A DNA stretch of 64,000 bases, taken from Oscillospiraceae bacterium. GTDB taxonomy: Bacteria; Bacillota; Clostridia; Oscillospirales; Acutalibacteraceae. The position numbers and the translations under genes were made by a program. The DNA lies in the NCBI GenBank assembly GCA_015066005.1, contig SVPF01000004.1, positions 19,734 to 83,733 on the forward strand, in the 5' to 3' direction. The notes below the pieces were generated by a model. That model did no database searches. It was given only the letters and a program-made list of their open reading frames with translations, and was not told the origin of the DNA. Shown in pieces: positions 8,342 to 17,802 of the stretch (position 1 is its first letter; each line of letters starts with the position of its first letter).

Positions 8342-9603
8342 ATATTAAACACTTTTTCAAAATTGATGATGAGCTTTTAAATTTAGATAAAGAAATTTTG
8401 CTGTCCCTTAAGGACCGCTTTTTAGAAATTGATGATATTACTGAATATAATCAGCTAAAGGTGCTTAAGGCCTTCATTGAAAACGGTGTAAGCGAAGCAA
8501 ATATGGCAGGCTCGACAGGTTACGGCTATGATGACCGCGGCCGCGAAATTTTAGAGCGTGTTATGGCCGACATTATGGGTGCCGAGGATGCAATTATGCG
8601 CCACAATTTTGTTTCGGGCACACACACCTTAACCGTTGCGCTTTTCGGCGTTTTGCGCCCGAATGACAAGGTTTTAGTGCTTACCGGCCGCCCTTATGAC
8701 ACAATTACGGGTGTTTTTGGTATTGATGAAAAGAACGACGGCTCGCTTAGTGATTGGGGTGTTGATTATAACGAGGTTGAGCTTTTAAGTGACGGCACAC
8801 CCGATATTGAAGCCATTAAAGCAAAGCTTTCGCAGGATAAGTATAAAATGGCTTATATTCAGCGCTCGCGCGGTTATTCTACCCGTCCAAGCCTTGTTAT
8901 TGAGGATATTAAAAGGCTTTGTAATATTGTTAGAGAAATTTCACCGGAAACAATTATTATGGTTGACAACTGCTATGGCGAATTTGTTGAAAAGCTAGAG
9001 CCCTGCGATGTTGGAGCCGACCTTGTGGCAGGCTCACTTATAAAAAACCCCGGCGGCGGTATTGCACGCACGGGCGGTTATATTGCAGGCCGACACGATT
9101 TGGTGGAAAAATGTGCCGAACGCCTTACCTGCCCCGGTGTTGGTAAAGAGGTAGGCGCAACCCTTGGTATGAGCCGTGAATTATATCTGGGCCTTTTCCA
9201 AGCGCCGCATGTTGTTGGTGAAGCGGTTAAAACCGCAGTTTATACATCGGCTTTATTTAAAGCTATGGGCTATGCTGTTTCACCCGAGCCACTTGAAAAA
9301 CGCGGTGATATTGTTCAATGTATAACACTTGGCACAGCCGAAGGGCTTGTAGCATTTTGTCAGGGTATGCAAAGCGGTGCTCCCGTTGATGCCTTTGTTG
9401 TACCTGAACCTTGGGAGATGCCCGGCTACACCGACCCCGTAATTATGGCAGCAGGTGCATTCACCCTTGGCGCCTCAATTGAGCTTTCGGCCGACGGTCC
9501 CCTTCGTGAGCCATACGCCGCTTGGATGCAGGGCGGTATAAATTTTCACAGCGCCAAAGCAGGCGTGCTTTTGGCCGCACAAAAAATACGAAACGGAAGA
9601 TAA
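8338..9603 (+). CDS. PLP-dependent methionine gamma-lyase-family (aluminium-resistance-type) protein
   Basis: This 421-residue fold-type I PLP enzyme belongs to the family annotated as methionine gamma-lyase-like or aluminium resistance protein. The markers are ENGVSEANMAGSTGYGYDDRGRE, FVSGTHTLTVALFGVLRP, IMVDNCYGEF and the cofactor lysine in GSLIKNPGGGIA (K236). The start is taken as GTG 8338, which overlaps the preceding stop (GTGA) and has GGGTGA seven bases upstream; a TTG at 8323 also opens the frame. The true reaction of this family is not settled; release of methanethiol or H2S is suggested only by homology. Confidence 0.88.
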   Translation: MNIKHFFKIDDELLNLDKEILLSLKDRFLEIDDITEYNQLKVLKAFIENGVSEANMAGSTGYGYDDRGREILERVMADIMGAEDAIMRHNFVSGTHTLTVALFGVLRPNDKVLVLTGRPYDTITGVFGIDEKNDGSLSDWGVDYNEVELLSDGTPDIEAIKAKLSQDKYKMAYIQRSRGYSTRPSLVIEDIKRLCNIVREISPETIIMVDNCYGEFVEKLEPCDVGADLVAGSLIKNPGGGIARTGGYIAGRHDLVEKCAERLTCPGVGKEVGATLGMSRELYLGLFQAPHVVGEAVKTAVYTSALFKAMGYAVSPEPLEKRGDIVQCITLGTAEGLVAFCQGMQSGAPVDAFVVPEPWEMPGYTDPVIMAAGAFTLGASIELSADGPLREPYAAWMQGGINFHSAKAGVLLAAQKIRNGR

Positions 9604-9607
9604 TTAA

Positions 9608-10276
9608 ATGAAACAAATTTTTGCAGGTACCGTTTTTGACATTTTACCAACCCAAAACGGAATTTTGTTTTCATACCATAAGGACACTTTGGACGACAAA
9701 ATTGTTATTGGCTATAAAATGCTTTCCTTCGATACGGGAAAGTTTTCCGATGTGGCCAAAAACGTTTACCTTGTAACAAAATACGGTCACAACTATAAGG
9801 CAGTAATAAATTATTGCAATAACTACATTTTAACACGTGCAATTGTTTTGCCGAATTCCAAGGTGTTTATTTTAAAGGTTAGCGGTGAAGCAATGCTTTT
9901 AGATGCCGATGCCACACCGATTTGGCAGGGTAGCCTTGCATACCGCGGCTGTATTGCAAGTGACATTATAGTTTACAAAAATGCGCTTTGGGCGGCTTAC
10001 AGTGAATGTAATGTTTTGCTTCGTTATAACCTTTTCAATATGCGGGAAGAGCTTAGAATAGGCGGTAACCATTCCCCATTTGACAAACCCAAAAGTCTTT
10101 ACCTTAGCGGTGACACCGCGGTAATTTGTAACCAGGGCTCGCAAAAGCTGGTGGGTGTAAACCTTGACAGCTACACCGTAAATGAAATTGAAGAGTTTAA
10201 CGAACCCATTTCACAGTATATAGAATCAGGCAAATATCGCTTTGTGCTCTTAAAATCAGGAATATATGCAATATAA
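9608..10276 (+). CDS. Hypothetical protein, beta-propeller-like
   Basis: This is a 222-residue protein that I do not recognise. It consists of short strands with turns such as NGILFSYHKD, KVFILKVSG and DTAVICNQGS, suggesting a partial beta-propeller or a WD-like sandwich. It has no signal peptide, no membrane helix and no catalytic motif. It starts 4 bp after the PLP enzyme and ends at the operon terminator, so it is likely co-transcribed with murD and the peptidases. Confidence 0.75.
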   Translation: MKQIFAGTVFDILPTQNGILFSYHKDTLDDKIVIGYKMLSFDTGKFSDVAKNVYLVTKYGHNYKAVINYCNNYILTRAIVLPNSKVFILKVSGEAMLLDADATPIWQGSLAYRGCIASDIIVYKNALWAAYSECNVLLRYNLFNMREELRIGGNHSPFDKPKSLYLSGDTAVICNQGSQKLVGVNLDSYTVNEIEEFNEPISQYIESGKYRFVLLKSGIYAI

Positions 10277-10309
10277 AAAAGATGTGTGGATTTTCCACAC
10301 ATCTTTTTT
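10275..10309. terminator. Bidirectional rho-independent terminator
   Basis: GATGTGTGGA, loop TTT(T), TCCACACATC forms a roughly 10-bp perfect stem flanked by an A-run on the left and a T-run on the right, so it can terminate both the plus-strand murD operon and the minus-strand locus A operon that end on either side. Confidence 0.93.
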
Positions 10310-10312
10310 GAT

Positions 10313-10537
10313 TTAAAATTTTCTTTGCTCCTCTAACGGAATACGAGTATTGCGAAGCTTATAGCGGTCACGAAATTCGGCATATTTTTGCAAAAGTTCT
10401 TCCTTAGTGCCCACAAAGCCGCACTTTACACAATGATACTTGCCATCCTCGAATGTATCAACAGGAACATCAATATAAGTATTAAAGCAAAGCGGACATT
10501 TATAAATTACGCCTGTGGTTTCTTTATTTGCAGCCAT
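10313..10537 (-). CDS. Small zinc-ribbon protein
   Basis: This is a 74-residue protein with two CxxC knuckles (CPLC and CVKC, 19 residues apart) and a charged helical C-terminus (EELLQKYAEFRDRYKLRN). Such single zinc ribbons usually bind RNA, DNA or a protein partner; the partner is unknown. A strong AAAGGAGG ribosome site precedes the ATG although the gene overlaps the end of the upstream 578-residue gene by 31 bp, which supports it being a real coupled gene. It is the last gene of locus A before the terminator. Confidence 0.8.
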   Translation of the reverse strand: MAANKETTGVIYKCPLCFNTYIDVPVDTFEDGKYHCVKCGFVGTKEELLQKYAEFRDRYKLRNTRIPLEEQRKF

Positions 10538-12243
10538 GTTTTAACCTCCTTTAAGCTTTCATCGGCATTATATTCAGCAATAAGTGTAAAGAAGGGTGAA
10601 AACAAATTGCCCTCTTTTACAGTCAATAAATCTGCCTTTGTTTCAGGTTTTAGCACAACCTCGGTTGAAATATCGGGAATAAGAGCCGAAACGGTTTTTG
10701 CACCCTGCTTTTTAAACTGAGTATTGCGATAGGTGTAATCAATCACCTTTTCGCCGTCACAGTAAAGTGTAATATCCTTCATATCCTCGGGATATTCAAT
10801 AAAGCCATAGCACGCTTTAACATATTCCTGTATTTTTAGCTCGGCATTATTATCACTTTTGGAAAGAATTTTACGTGTAATAAGAATACTGCCGCCTTCC
10901 ATAAAATCGTAAACAGTTTGAATTTTAACGGTTAAGCCGTCACTAAACTTAACCTCAACAGGCTTTAATGCAAGTCGGCAGTTGTTATCGGCGCGGCTTA
11001 TATCCTCAACCGTTGTATTATAATCACACATATCAAGGTTTTCACCATTATGTGACATAATAAGTGTTGTGCGACTGCCGTCGGTCGAGTGTGTCTTATA
11101 GCCTGTGCGGTACTGCGACTGAATTATGTATGGGTAGGTATTGTAAAGGTACCTACCCTTTTCAGCATCGGGGCCGGTAACAGCGGCATATTCGCCTTCA
11201 TAGGGGCGTAAATCACCGATAGAGCCACCCTGGAAGGTGTCAACAAGCAGGCGGTAGCCCGGTGAGCAAACCCAATAATACTGCTTGCCTGAGCCCATAA
11301 GAATATCCTTTGCGAAGGCAACGGTGGGCTTGCCAATTGGCACCTGATTTTTATATTCCTTTGCAAATTCGCTAAAGGTAACAATCTCAACCTCGCCCTT
11401 GTCACGAAGCTCGGCAATATATTCAAGTGTTTCAATATAAAGCTTTTGGGTAATTTCATCGGGGTCGATTATGTTAAAATTGCGGCTTAGCCAACCCGGT
11501 GAAACGTGCATTTGGTAGTATGACATACCGTCGTTAAAGTCCTTTTGTAAGCGGTATTGGTCACATAAATTATAGTCATATTCGTGGCTGTAGCCTTCGT
11601 TAGCAAGACCACGCTGAATATTTGCAGGGTGGCTTGCAAAAAAGTCGTTACGGTTTTCATAGCCAAGCACAAGGTCACGGCTTAAGTGCGGCACCGCAAC
11701 AACCCCTGCCCAGTCGCCTTCGTTTTTAGCCGGGCGAACCGAATGTGTTTTTGAAGGATACCACGGTCCCCAAGGCATACCCTCGGAAAAAAGGTACCAC
11801 GAATTATTACAGCCGTGGAAAACCTTTACGCCCTCCTCAAAGCAGCCCGCAACGCAAGCCTCCACCTCGGGACAGTATTCCTTTACAATTTCAATTAAAT
11901 CGGCATCCATTACATAGTTGCCAACCGATTTTGGCGCCTGACCGAAGGCTTCAATATAAGCGTCTATAGCGTTTTTAACTACACGCTTTTTATCCTCTTT
12001 ACGTATAAGCCAAACCTGACCGCCGCCCGCCTTACCGTCTGAGGTAAGCCAAACAGCAATTTCATCGCCGTAATTATCGCGGTCGGCCTTAAAGCGTTCA
12101 ACCATTTCCTTATCGCGCAAAAAGTCAAGGCCCAAAAATATGGTAGACTTAAACCCCAAATCGTGCCCTGTCTTACGCTGAAGCTCATACATTTGCATTT
12201 TTACTTCGCCCCTAGCGGGTCGCAAAAACAAGTTGAAATACAT
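10507..12243 (-). CDS. Intracellular glycoside hydrolase-like protein (DUF3863/DUF3864 type)
   Basis: This 578-residue protein has no signal peptide. The N-terminal half resembles a polysaccharide-deacetylase or GH38/GH57-like (beta/alpha) barrel: DLGFKSTIFLGLDFL, a helix of EIAVWL type, FGQAPKSVGNYVMDADLI and ETLEYIAELRDKGEVEIVTFSEFA. The C-terminal half is beta-rich (ITRKILSKSDNNAELKI), as in the sandwich domains of such enzymes. I recall similar Bacteroides and Firmicutes proteins named DUF3863/DUF3864, so the family call is from memory. GGGGTGA precedes ATG 12243; an internal start at MQMYEL is also possible. It lies 21 bp after the DUF5696 gene and has no counterpart in locus B. Confidence 0.65.
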   Translation of the reverse strand: MYFNLFLRPARGEVKMQMYELQRKTGHDLGFKSTIFLGLDFLRDKEMVERFKADRDNYGDEIAVWLTSDGKAGGGQVWLIRKEDKKRVVKNAIDAYIEAFGQAPKSVGNYVMDADLIEIVKEYCPEVEACVAGCFEEGVKVFHGCNNSWYLFSEGMPWGPWYPSKTHSVRPAKNEGDWAGVVAVPHLSRDLVLGYENRNDFFASHPANIQRGLANEGYSHEYDYNLCDQYRLQKDFNDGMSYYQMHVSPGWLSRNFNIIDPDEITQKLYIETLEYIAELRDKGEVEIVTFSEFAKEYKNQVPIGKPTVAFAKDILMGSGKQYYWVCSPGYRLLVDTFQGGSIGDLRPYEGEYAAVTGPDAEKGRYLYNTYPYIIQSQYRTGYKTHSTDGSRTTLIMSHNGENLDMCDYNTTVEDISRADNNCRLALKPVEVKFSDGLTVKIQTVYDFMEGGSILITRKILSKSDNNAELKIQEYVKACYGFIEYPEDMKDITLYCDGEKVIDYTYRNTQFKKQGAKTVSALIPDISTEVVLKPETKADLLTVKEGNLFSPFFTLIAEYNADESLKEVKTWLQIKKPQA

Positions 12244-12264
12244 AAATTCACCCCATAAGAATAA

Positions 12265-14778
12265 CTACTGTACTGTAAAGCTGTTAGCCGCTACCGTAAC
12301 ACCGTTTATACTTTCCTCGCGGTCGGTTATATTAACATAAACCTTAACCCCGTTTGAATATTCAGTAACGCTAACACCGTTTTCGTTTTTATATGCTGTA
12401 ATTTGAGCAGCATAAATTTTTTCATAAAGCGCCGAAGCCTTTTGGCTGTCAGCCAAAATTGTTTGCTTCCAATTGCCCCAGTCGGTAAAATATAAGAAGT
12501 CATATTCGGTGGACATTATATCCCTTTCAAAGCTATGACAAACTGTATATTTGGGTATCGCGCCTAAGGAAATTGCTTCCAAAAAGCTCTTATTATAATC
12601 GTTATAAGCATTAAGCGCATCGCTGGTATAATTTATATGACCGTGAAGCACCGCCTGTACAAAGGGCACATATTCTGAAAATGAATACTGCTTAAGACCC
12701 GTTAGTGTTAAATCCTCACAAATTGAAATGTCATTTAAAAGCGGCGTAATTGGATTCTTTACCATTACCAAACGCTCTTCAGCCAAAATACCGCTTGCCT
12801 TTTTAATTGATTTTATTGCATCACTGCGATTTTGCGGTGTTTTTTCTGAAAAGTCGGTATTAAGGCTGTTGGTAGCATCATTAAGACCAATACCTAAAGC
12901 GGCATCCAGCTTATTATAGCTTTTTGCATACCTTTCAAACATTTTAGAGGATGCGATTTCTAAGGTTAAGGCTTTTTTGTTAGCCTCGCCAGTTGATTTT
13001 GATGTAACAAACCTTTCACCGTTATCGTTACCGGGTGCCCTTGCACTGTGCTTGCTTGCATTATAGCCAAAAAGCGATGTGCCATAGTTATAAACAAGGT
13101 TTACATTAAGATATGTGCTTATTCCCTTTTCGCTGACAGCTTTTAAAAATGCCGTGCGGTCGGCCTTGCTGCCGAAAAAGCTATAACTGCCGAGATTTTG
13201 GCGGAACAGCCCATTTTTATTAAAGCCCGAAAGCTTTACCGCGGGGGTAACGCCGCTGTCATAAAAGGCCGAAGCAATTTGACCTGCTTGCTGCCAGTCG
13301 GTTAAAACAATTTGCTTATTAACCATAAAAAGACCGCACCACTGGTAAGAATAAGGCACATTGCCCACAATTTCTACCAAAGCAGGTGCTGTAGATTTTG
13401 CCTTTTCGGGTAATTTGTTTTGTGAAAGCAAAAGACTGCGGTAAACCCCTGCAAGAGCTATGGGGTCGGTTTCATCCTCAATAATGCAGTATCTTACGGT
13501 GAAATTATCCTTAAACTGACTTGTACAGTAAACTGTAGAGGTCTGCTGGGCTGTTACCGAAGCGTCGCCGTATTCCAAAAGCCTTAAGCTTAAATTAAGC
13601 TGACTTGCACCGTTTGTAAAGCGTTCGTTTAAAACGGCCGCTTCTGCACCGCTTTCAATAATACCTAAAACCGACACACCGCCCTCGCGAATTGTCGCAA
13701 AGACAGGTAATGGGAATTCGGTTTCCTTCGCGGTAGAAACGGTATTTAAATAATCGGTACCGTAATAGGTGTAATTATTATTTCTTTCATCACCATCACA
13801 AAAGCTTTGAAGCGCACCGCTTCCCGCAGGAAGCAAATACTTGCCGCTTTGTTCCTTTTCAGCATAGGTGCAGGCGCCGTTAAGGGTAATAAGGGTTAAG
13901 GGATGTTCGGAATGATAATAAATGCTGTCACTTGGAATATTAACCATAACATCGCCGTTTTCAAGCCAATATTCCACAGTAAGCATAAAGTTTTCGTTAT
14001 AAATTAAAGCCTTTTCACCTGTAATTTCACACTGCTTTTTATAGCTTTCCTCATTAAGACCGCCTGCGGCCAGATATGAAATTATTTTATTTTGAATTAC
14101 AAACGAGCCCGGAAATTCAAGGTAGTAAATATCCTCGGTTTTCATACCCGGAATTTCTTCCATAAAAATGCTTTCGGCCTTGCCTGCTTTATAAAGAATG
14201 TACCTTTCCTCTAAAAATTCAACCTCGTCGGATGAAATATTTTTGAAAATTTCATTCTCCATAAAGTCCTTGGTAAGCGCCTTGGGAAGCAAACCGCCGT
14301 CGCCCGCTTCACCCAATAAATAAATTACCTGCAGTCGCGTGCCGTCCTCGTTAAAGCCAACGGTGTATTGGTCACTTGCAACCGAATCAAGACTTGAAAA
14401 AAGCTCGGTATCGGTTTCGCCGTTTTGGCGGTAGGTAATGCTTATGGGCGAGCTTGCGGCTTCGGTATCGTTATAAACCAATTTATCACTTTCACCGGCG
14501 GTGTTTCGCCACAGTACAGCATTTGTAAGGGTATCTCTTACGGTAATTGCACCCCCGTGTGACACATACATTGAACGACCGTTTTCAGAAAATACCATAA
14601 CCTCGTTTTCGGCAATATCCGAAGTAATTTCAATACCTGAAGGGGCTGCTAAGGCAAAGGCTTCACTTGCGCCAAGCGCACTTCGTGAGGATGATTTGGT
14701 AGCAAACAACACAGCAAATAAGGCAATTACGGTAACAATACTTATTGCTGAAATAATATGTTTTTTAACCTTTTTCAC
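12265..14778 (-). CDS. DUF5696-type exported protein, locus A
   Basis: This 837-residue protein has an N-terminal membrane anchor or uncleaved signal (residues 5-27) and a large extracellular part. Residues about 40-420 are beta-rich, with features of the N-terminal sandwich of GH31/GH36 enzymes (GGAITVRDTLTNAVLWRN; LLPAGSGALQSF; FPLPVFATIREGGVSVLGI). Residues about 470-790 look like a TIM barrel (GVTPAVKLSGFNKNGLF; FLKAVSEKGISTYLNVNLVYNY; LFGIGLND-like strands), followed by a short C-terminal strand domain that closes with NGVSVTEYSNGVKVYVNI. The locus B protein (51790-54057) ends the same way (SYSNGVKILVNY). Function is unassigned; an unrecognised glycosidase or glycan-binding relative is an inference. 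Start is GTG 14778 behind AAGGAGG. Confidence 0.75.
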   Translation of the reverse strand: MKKVKKHIISAISIVTVIALFAVLFATKSSSRSALGASEAFALAAPSGIEITSDIAENEVMVFSENGRSMYVSHGGAITVRDTLTNAVLWRNTAGESDKLVYNDTEAASSPISITYRQNGETDTELFSSLDSVASDQYTVGFNEDGTRLQVIYLLGEAGDGGLLPKALTKDFMENEIFKNISSDEVEFLEERYILYKAGKAESIFMEEIPGMKTEDIYYLEFPGSFVIQNKIISYLAAGGLNEESYKKQCEITGEKALIYNENFMLTVEYWLENGDVMVNIPSDSIYYHSEHPLTLITLNGACTYAEKEQSGKYLLPAGSGALQSFCDGDERNNNYTYYGTDYLNTVSTAKETEFPLPVFATIREGGVSVLGIIESGAEAAVLNERFTNGASQLNLSLRLLEYGDASVTAQQTSTVYCTSQFKDNFTVRYCIIEDETDPIALAGVYRSLLLSQNKLPEKAKSTAPALVEIVGNVPYSYQWCGLFMVNKQIVLTDWQQAGQIASAFYDSGVTPAVKLSGFNKNGLFRQNLGSYSFFGSKADRTAFLKAVSEKGISTYLNVNLVYNYGTSLFGYNASKHSARAPGNDNGERFVTSKSTGEANKKALTLEIASSKMFERYAKSYNKLDAALGIGLNDATNSLNTDFSEKTPQNRSDAIKSIKKASGILAEERLVMVKNPITPLLNDISICEDLTLTGLKQYSFSEYVPFVQAVLHGHINYTSDALNAYNDYNKSFLEAISLGAIPKYTVCHSFERDIMSTEYDFLYFTDWGNWKQTILADSQKASALYEKIYAAQITAYKNENGVSVTEYSNGVKVYVNITDREESINGVTVAANSFTVQ

Positions 14779-14800
14779 TTTAAATCCTCCTTTGCCGAAT

Positions 14801-16921
14801 TTATGAATACCTCAAGGAAATTTCTTTAAATACTTGGGTAATGAAATCCACAATGTTTTGAATAAGACCCGAACAAAGTATTATTAAAAACATCATAAGT
14901 ACTATGCCCAAAATGCTTACAATAAGCATAACCACAGTGCGCGCAAGTGTAAACTGATGAACCGATATTGTTCCCGCCACCAATAAAAACAGACAGTAAA
15001 CAATTATAATTGCCTGAAGGCTTGTGTAAAGCGCCGCCATTTCAAGCGTTAAGAACTGACCTGCAATTAAAACAGGTAATGTAAACAGCACATAGGGTGT
15101 TAAGCAATAGCAGGAATAGATATAAATATCCTTCATATTGCCCTTGCCGTCAAAAAGTGTTGTAAGACACCAGCTTGAAACTATCCAAAGCACAAAGATA
15201 ATTAATAGCGAGCAGGTGCTTATTAGCGTATTTGTTTGTGTAAGATTTTTATTTGAGAATAAAAACGGGGTAAGCCGTTCGGAAATTATTCTTATTAAAA
15301 ATGCCGAAGCAAGTAAGAAGGTTGCGCCCGAAACGGTCCCCTTGTTTTCCCACTTTAAGTCCCAAAAGCCGTCAAACGGGTGGGTCATAATATAACTGCC
15401 GCCAACAAGGGTTTTGCAAACAGTATTATTTGCGGTTTTTATGTAACGTATTAAATATTTAAGTCCAAAGAAAAGGCCTAAAACCAACAAAACAGCACCT
15501 ATTACAACACCAACCAAATATTTTTCAGCAAGCTGTGCCTGTAAATTTTTATAAGCCTTGGAATAATAGCCTTTATTGTTTGTAAGCTTAAAATATTCCA
15601 TAGAGGCTTTGTATTCGCCACGGTTGTAAAGTGCCTTGCCTATACCCAAAATTGCAGGGTCGTAGCCCGAAAACTTTTCGTTAAGCGCCTTCCAGCAAGC
15701 CTCTTCCGTTTCGAAATCGCCCGCTTCATGTGCGGCATAAGCGCCAAGCACCTGTTCGGTAAAGGCTGTTGTGTTAAAAAGGGTAATTTCCTTTGAAGCC
15801 TGGTCCAGTACAGCAAGCTTTTTGCCAATGTAAACCATTGAAACGGGCTGTTCAAAGCTGCCTATACCCGCGCCAAGACCGCCGAAGATATATAATAAAT
15901 CTCCATCGGCACTGTAGGTGAAAATTTTACCTCGCTTGCGGTCTAAAAGACTGCACACGCCGTTTTCACCGACAGCGACATCAATAAAGCGAGATGCGCC
16001 CGAATCCTTACCCGAAAGGTTAAAATCAATATCACCGACAATTGGGTAATAGCCATTATTCTTCAAAATATTATTACCAAGTGGGTTTAAAAGGCGGATT
16101 GGTGCATTTTCGGCATTGCGGCCGGTAACTGCACCCTTAATTTTACTGTCACTTACGGTTTCGGTAATGGCGTAAACCATACCCTCGTCATTACAGTAAA
16201 GGTTTGTGTATTCGGTAGGTATCATTTGAAGGCTTTCGTTCTTCATCTTTTTGGTACCAAAGGTGCGGATAAAAATATCCCAAGCGGTCGGGTTAACCTT
16301 TAAGGCACCTAAAAAGCCTATAAACTTACCTTCCTTGGAAAACTGCACAATACCCTGTGTCTGATTTCGCGAAACACAATAAATTCTTCCGCCGTTATCG
16401 GTAGAAAGTCTTATGGGCACAAAGTCAACCGTGCTGCTCCATTCTTCACTTTCGGGAGCTTTTACAACCCGTACCGTTTCCTTTGTGGCAATATTTATAA
16501 TTACAATATTAGCGCCCGCCGTGTTTGCAACATACAGCTTTCCGTCAGCTACCCAGCAGCCTTCGGGTGCATTAAAGGACCTTTGCTCGCCATCAATAAA
16601 ATAACTGTCAAAGGCGGCCACAAATTCCAGCTTTTCATTAAACTGCCAAATGGTATTGTTGGCGGCATCGGCAATATAAATATTATTATCCTTATCGGCC
16701 GCCATATCGGCAATATTAGGGGTTGAAGCACCAAAATCAGCAAGGGAAATATTTATTTCGGTTTCATAAGGCACGGGGGTTGAAACCGTATTGCCCCAAT
16801 AGTCAAAAACATACGAGCTGCTGTCGCCGTCCAATTCCTCGACAGCGCATACCGGTACCAAGAGCACTGAAACGACACAAATTAACGCCAATATGAAATT
16901 TAATGCTTTGTTTATTTTCAT
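14801..16921 (-). CDS. NHL-propeller / TPR / Yip1 membrane protein, locus A
   Basis: This 706-residue protein has a signal peptide (residues 1-27), then an extracellular six-bladed NHL-like propeller (about 40-390; repeated DKDNNIYIADAANNTI, DGKLYVANTAGANIV and ENGVCSLLDRKRG type strands). A short TPR-like helical repeat follows (EACWKALNEKFSGYDPAILGIGKALYNRGEYKASMEYF), then a membrane helix near 472-492 and a Yip1-type domain with about five helices to the C-terminus. Yip1 proteins in bacteria have no clear function. Here a sensor or scaffold role beside the sugar permeases is inferred. It lies 4 bp after the permease and 22 bp before the DUF5696 gene. Confidence 0.85.
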   Translation of the reverse strand: MKINKALNFILALICVVSVLLVPVCAVEELDGDSSSYVFDYWGNTVSTPVPYETEINISLADFGASTPNIADMAADKDNNIYIADAANNTIWQFNEKLEFVAAFDSYFIDGEQRSFNAPEGCWVADGKLYVANTAGANIVIINIATKETVRVVKAPESEEWSSTVDFVPIRLSTDNGGRIYCVSRNQTQGIVQFSKEGKFIGFLGALKVNPTAWDIFIRTFGTKKMKNESLQMIPTEYTNLYCNDEGMVYAITETVSDSKIKGAVTGRNAENAPIRLLNPLGNNILKNNGYYPIVGDIDFNLSGKDSGASRFIDVAVGENGVCSLLDRKRGKIFTYSADGDLLYIFGGLGAGIGSFEQPVSMVYIGKKLAVLDQASKEITLFNTTAFTEQVLGAYAAHEAGDFETEEACWKALNEKFSGYDPAILGIGKALYNRGEYKASMEYFKLTNNKGYYSKAYKNLQAQLAEKYLVGVVIGAVLLVLGLFFGLKYLIRYIKTANNTVCKTLVGGSYIMTHPFDGFWDLKWENKGTVSGATFLLASAFLIRIISERLTPFLFSNKNLTQTNTLISTCSLLIIFVLWIVSSWCLTTLFDGKGNMKDIYIYSCYCLTPYVLFTLPVLIAGQFLTLEMAALYTSLQAIIIVYCLFLLVAGTISVHQFTLARTVVMLIVSILGIVLMMFLIILCSGLIQNIVDFITQVFKEISLRYS

Positions 16922-16925
16922 ATTA

Positions 16926-17801
16926 TCATTCCTTTATACCGGAGCTTCCCATAGTTTCTAAAATGTTTGACTGTGACAAAATAAAGGTTACAAGCGGCGG
17001 AATTATAAGCAACAGCGCCACCGCTGAGGATACACCGCTTCGGGCAATGGTGTTACCCGACATAATGTTTTGAAGTGCATAAGGCAAGGTTTTAAGCTCA
17101 TCATCGTAAATGTAAAGACCACCCATATTCCCCCAAAGGCTTTGGAAGGAAAGAATTATTAGGGTAAGCCAAGCAGGCTTGCACATAGGCATTACAATTT
17201 GGAAGAAAATTCTTAATTCGCCAGCGCCGTCAACCCTGGCGGCCTCCAAAATGGTGGTGTGCACCATTTGCTCCATAAACTGCTTCATAAGGAAAAGGCC
17301 CAGTGATGAAGCACAAGCAGGCAGTATAAGTGCCAAATGAGTGTTAACAATTTTTAAGTTTGCCATAATTATGTAGGTAGGAATTGAAGTAACCGTACCG
17401 TTAAACATAAGTGACAAAACAATTAACTTGTTTAAAAGCTTTGAGCCGGGGAAAACCTCCTTTGCGAGCACATAAGCCGCAAGTGAAGCAAAAATAACCT
17501 GCCCAAGCACACCAAAGGCGGTAATAACGACCGAATTTATAATGAAACGGCCTGTAGGTACCCAAGATTCACGCAAAACGCTTGAAATACCTGCAAAGTT
17601 GTTGAGTGTGGGATTTTTAACATATAATGTGGGAGGAAATATGAAAAGTTCCTCCAAGGGCTTGAAGGCGTTTGCAACGGTAAACACCATAGGAAGCGCC
17701 ATTGCCGCAGCAAAAATTCCCAAAAGCAAAAGGTTTACTATTCCGCCGAAGTTTGAACGAGCATAAGATGACTGGTGCGCAATGCTTTTCATTACCTTCA
17801 T
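16926..17801 (-). CDS. Sugar ABC permease, MalG/UgpE type (locus A, pair 1)
   Basis: This 291-residue inner-membrane subunit has six helices and the EAA loop EAARVDGAGELRIFFQIVMPMCKPA, which docks the ATPase. With the preceding gene it forms the translocation channel of a CUT1-type importer. It starts 1 bp after the stop of its partner. Closest relative in the window is 56117-57031, in the same relative position in locus B. No ATPase is encoded nearby, so a shared MsmX-like ATPase elsewhere is expected. Confidence 0.92.
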   Translation of the reverse strand: MKVMKSIAHQSSYARSNFGGIVNLLLLGIFAAAMALPMVFTVANAFKPLEELFIFPPTLYVKNPTLNNFAGISSVLRESWVPTGRFIINSVVITAFGVLGQVIFASLAAYVLAKEVFPGSKLLNKLIVLSLMFNGTVTSIPTYIIMANLKIVNTHLALILPACASSLGLFLMKQFMEQMVHTTILEAARVDGAGELRIFFQIVMPMCKPAWLTLIILSFQSLWGNMGGLYIYDDELKTLPYALQNIMSGNTIARSGVSSAVALLLIIPPLVTFILSQSNILETMGSSGIKE

Positions 17802-17802
17802 A

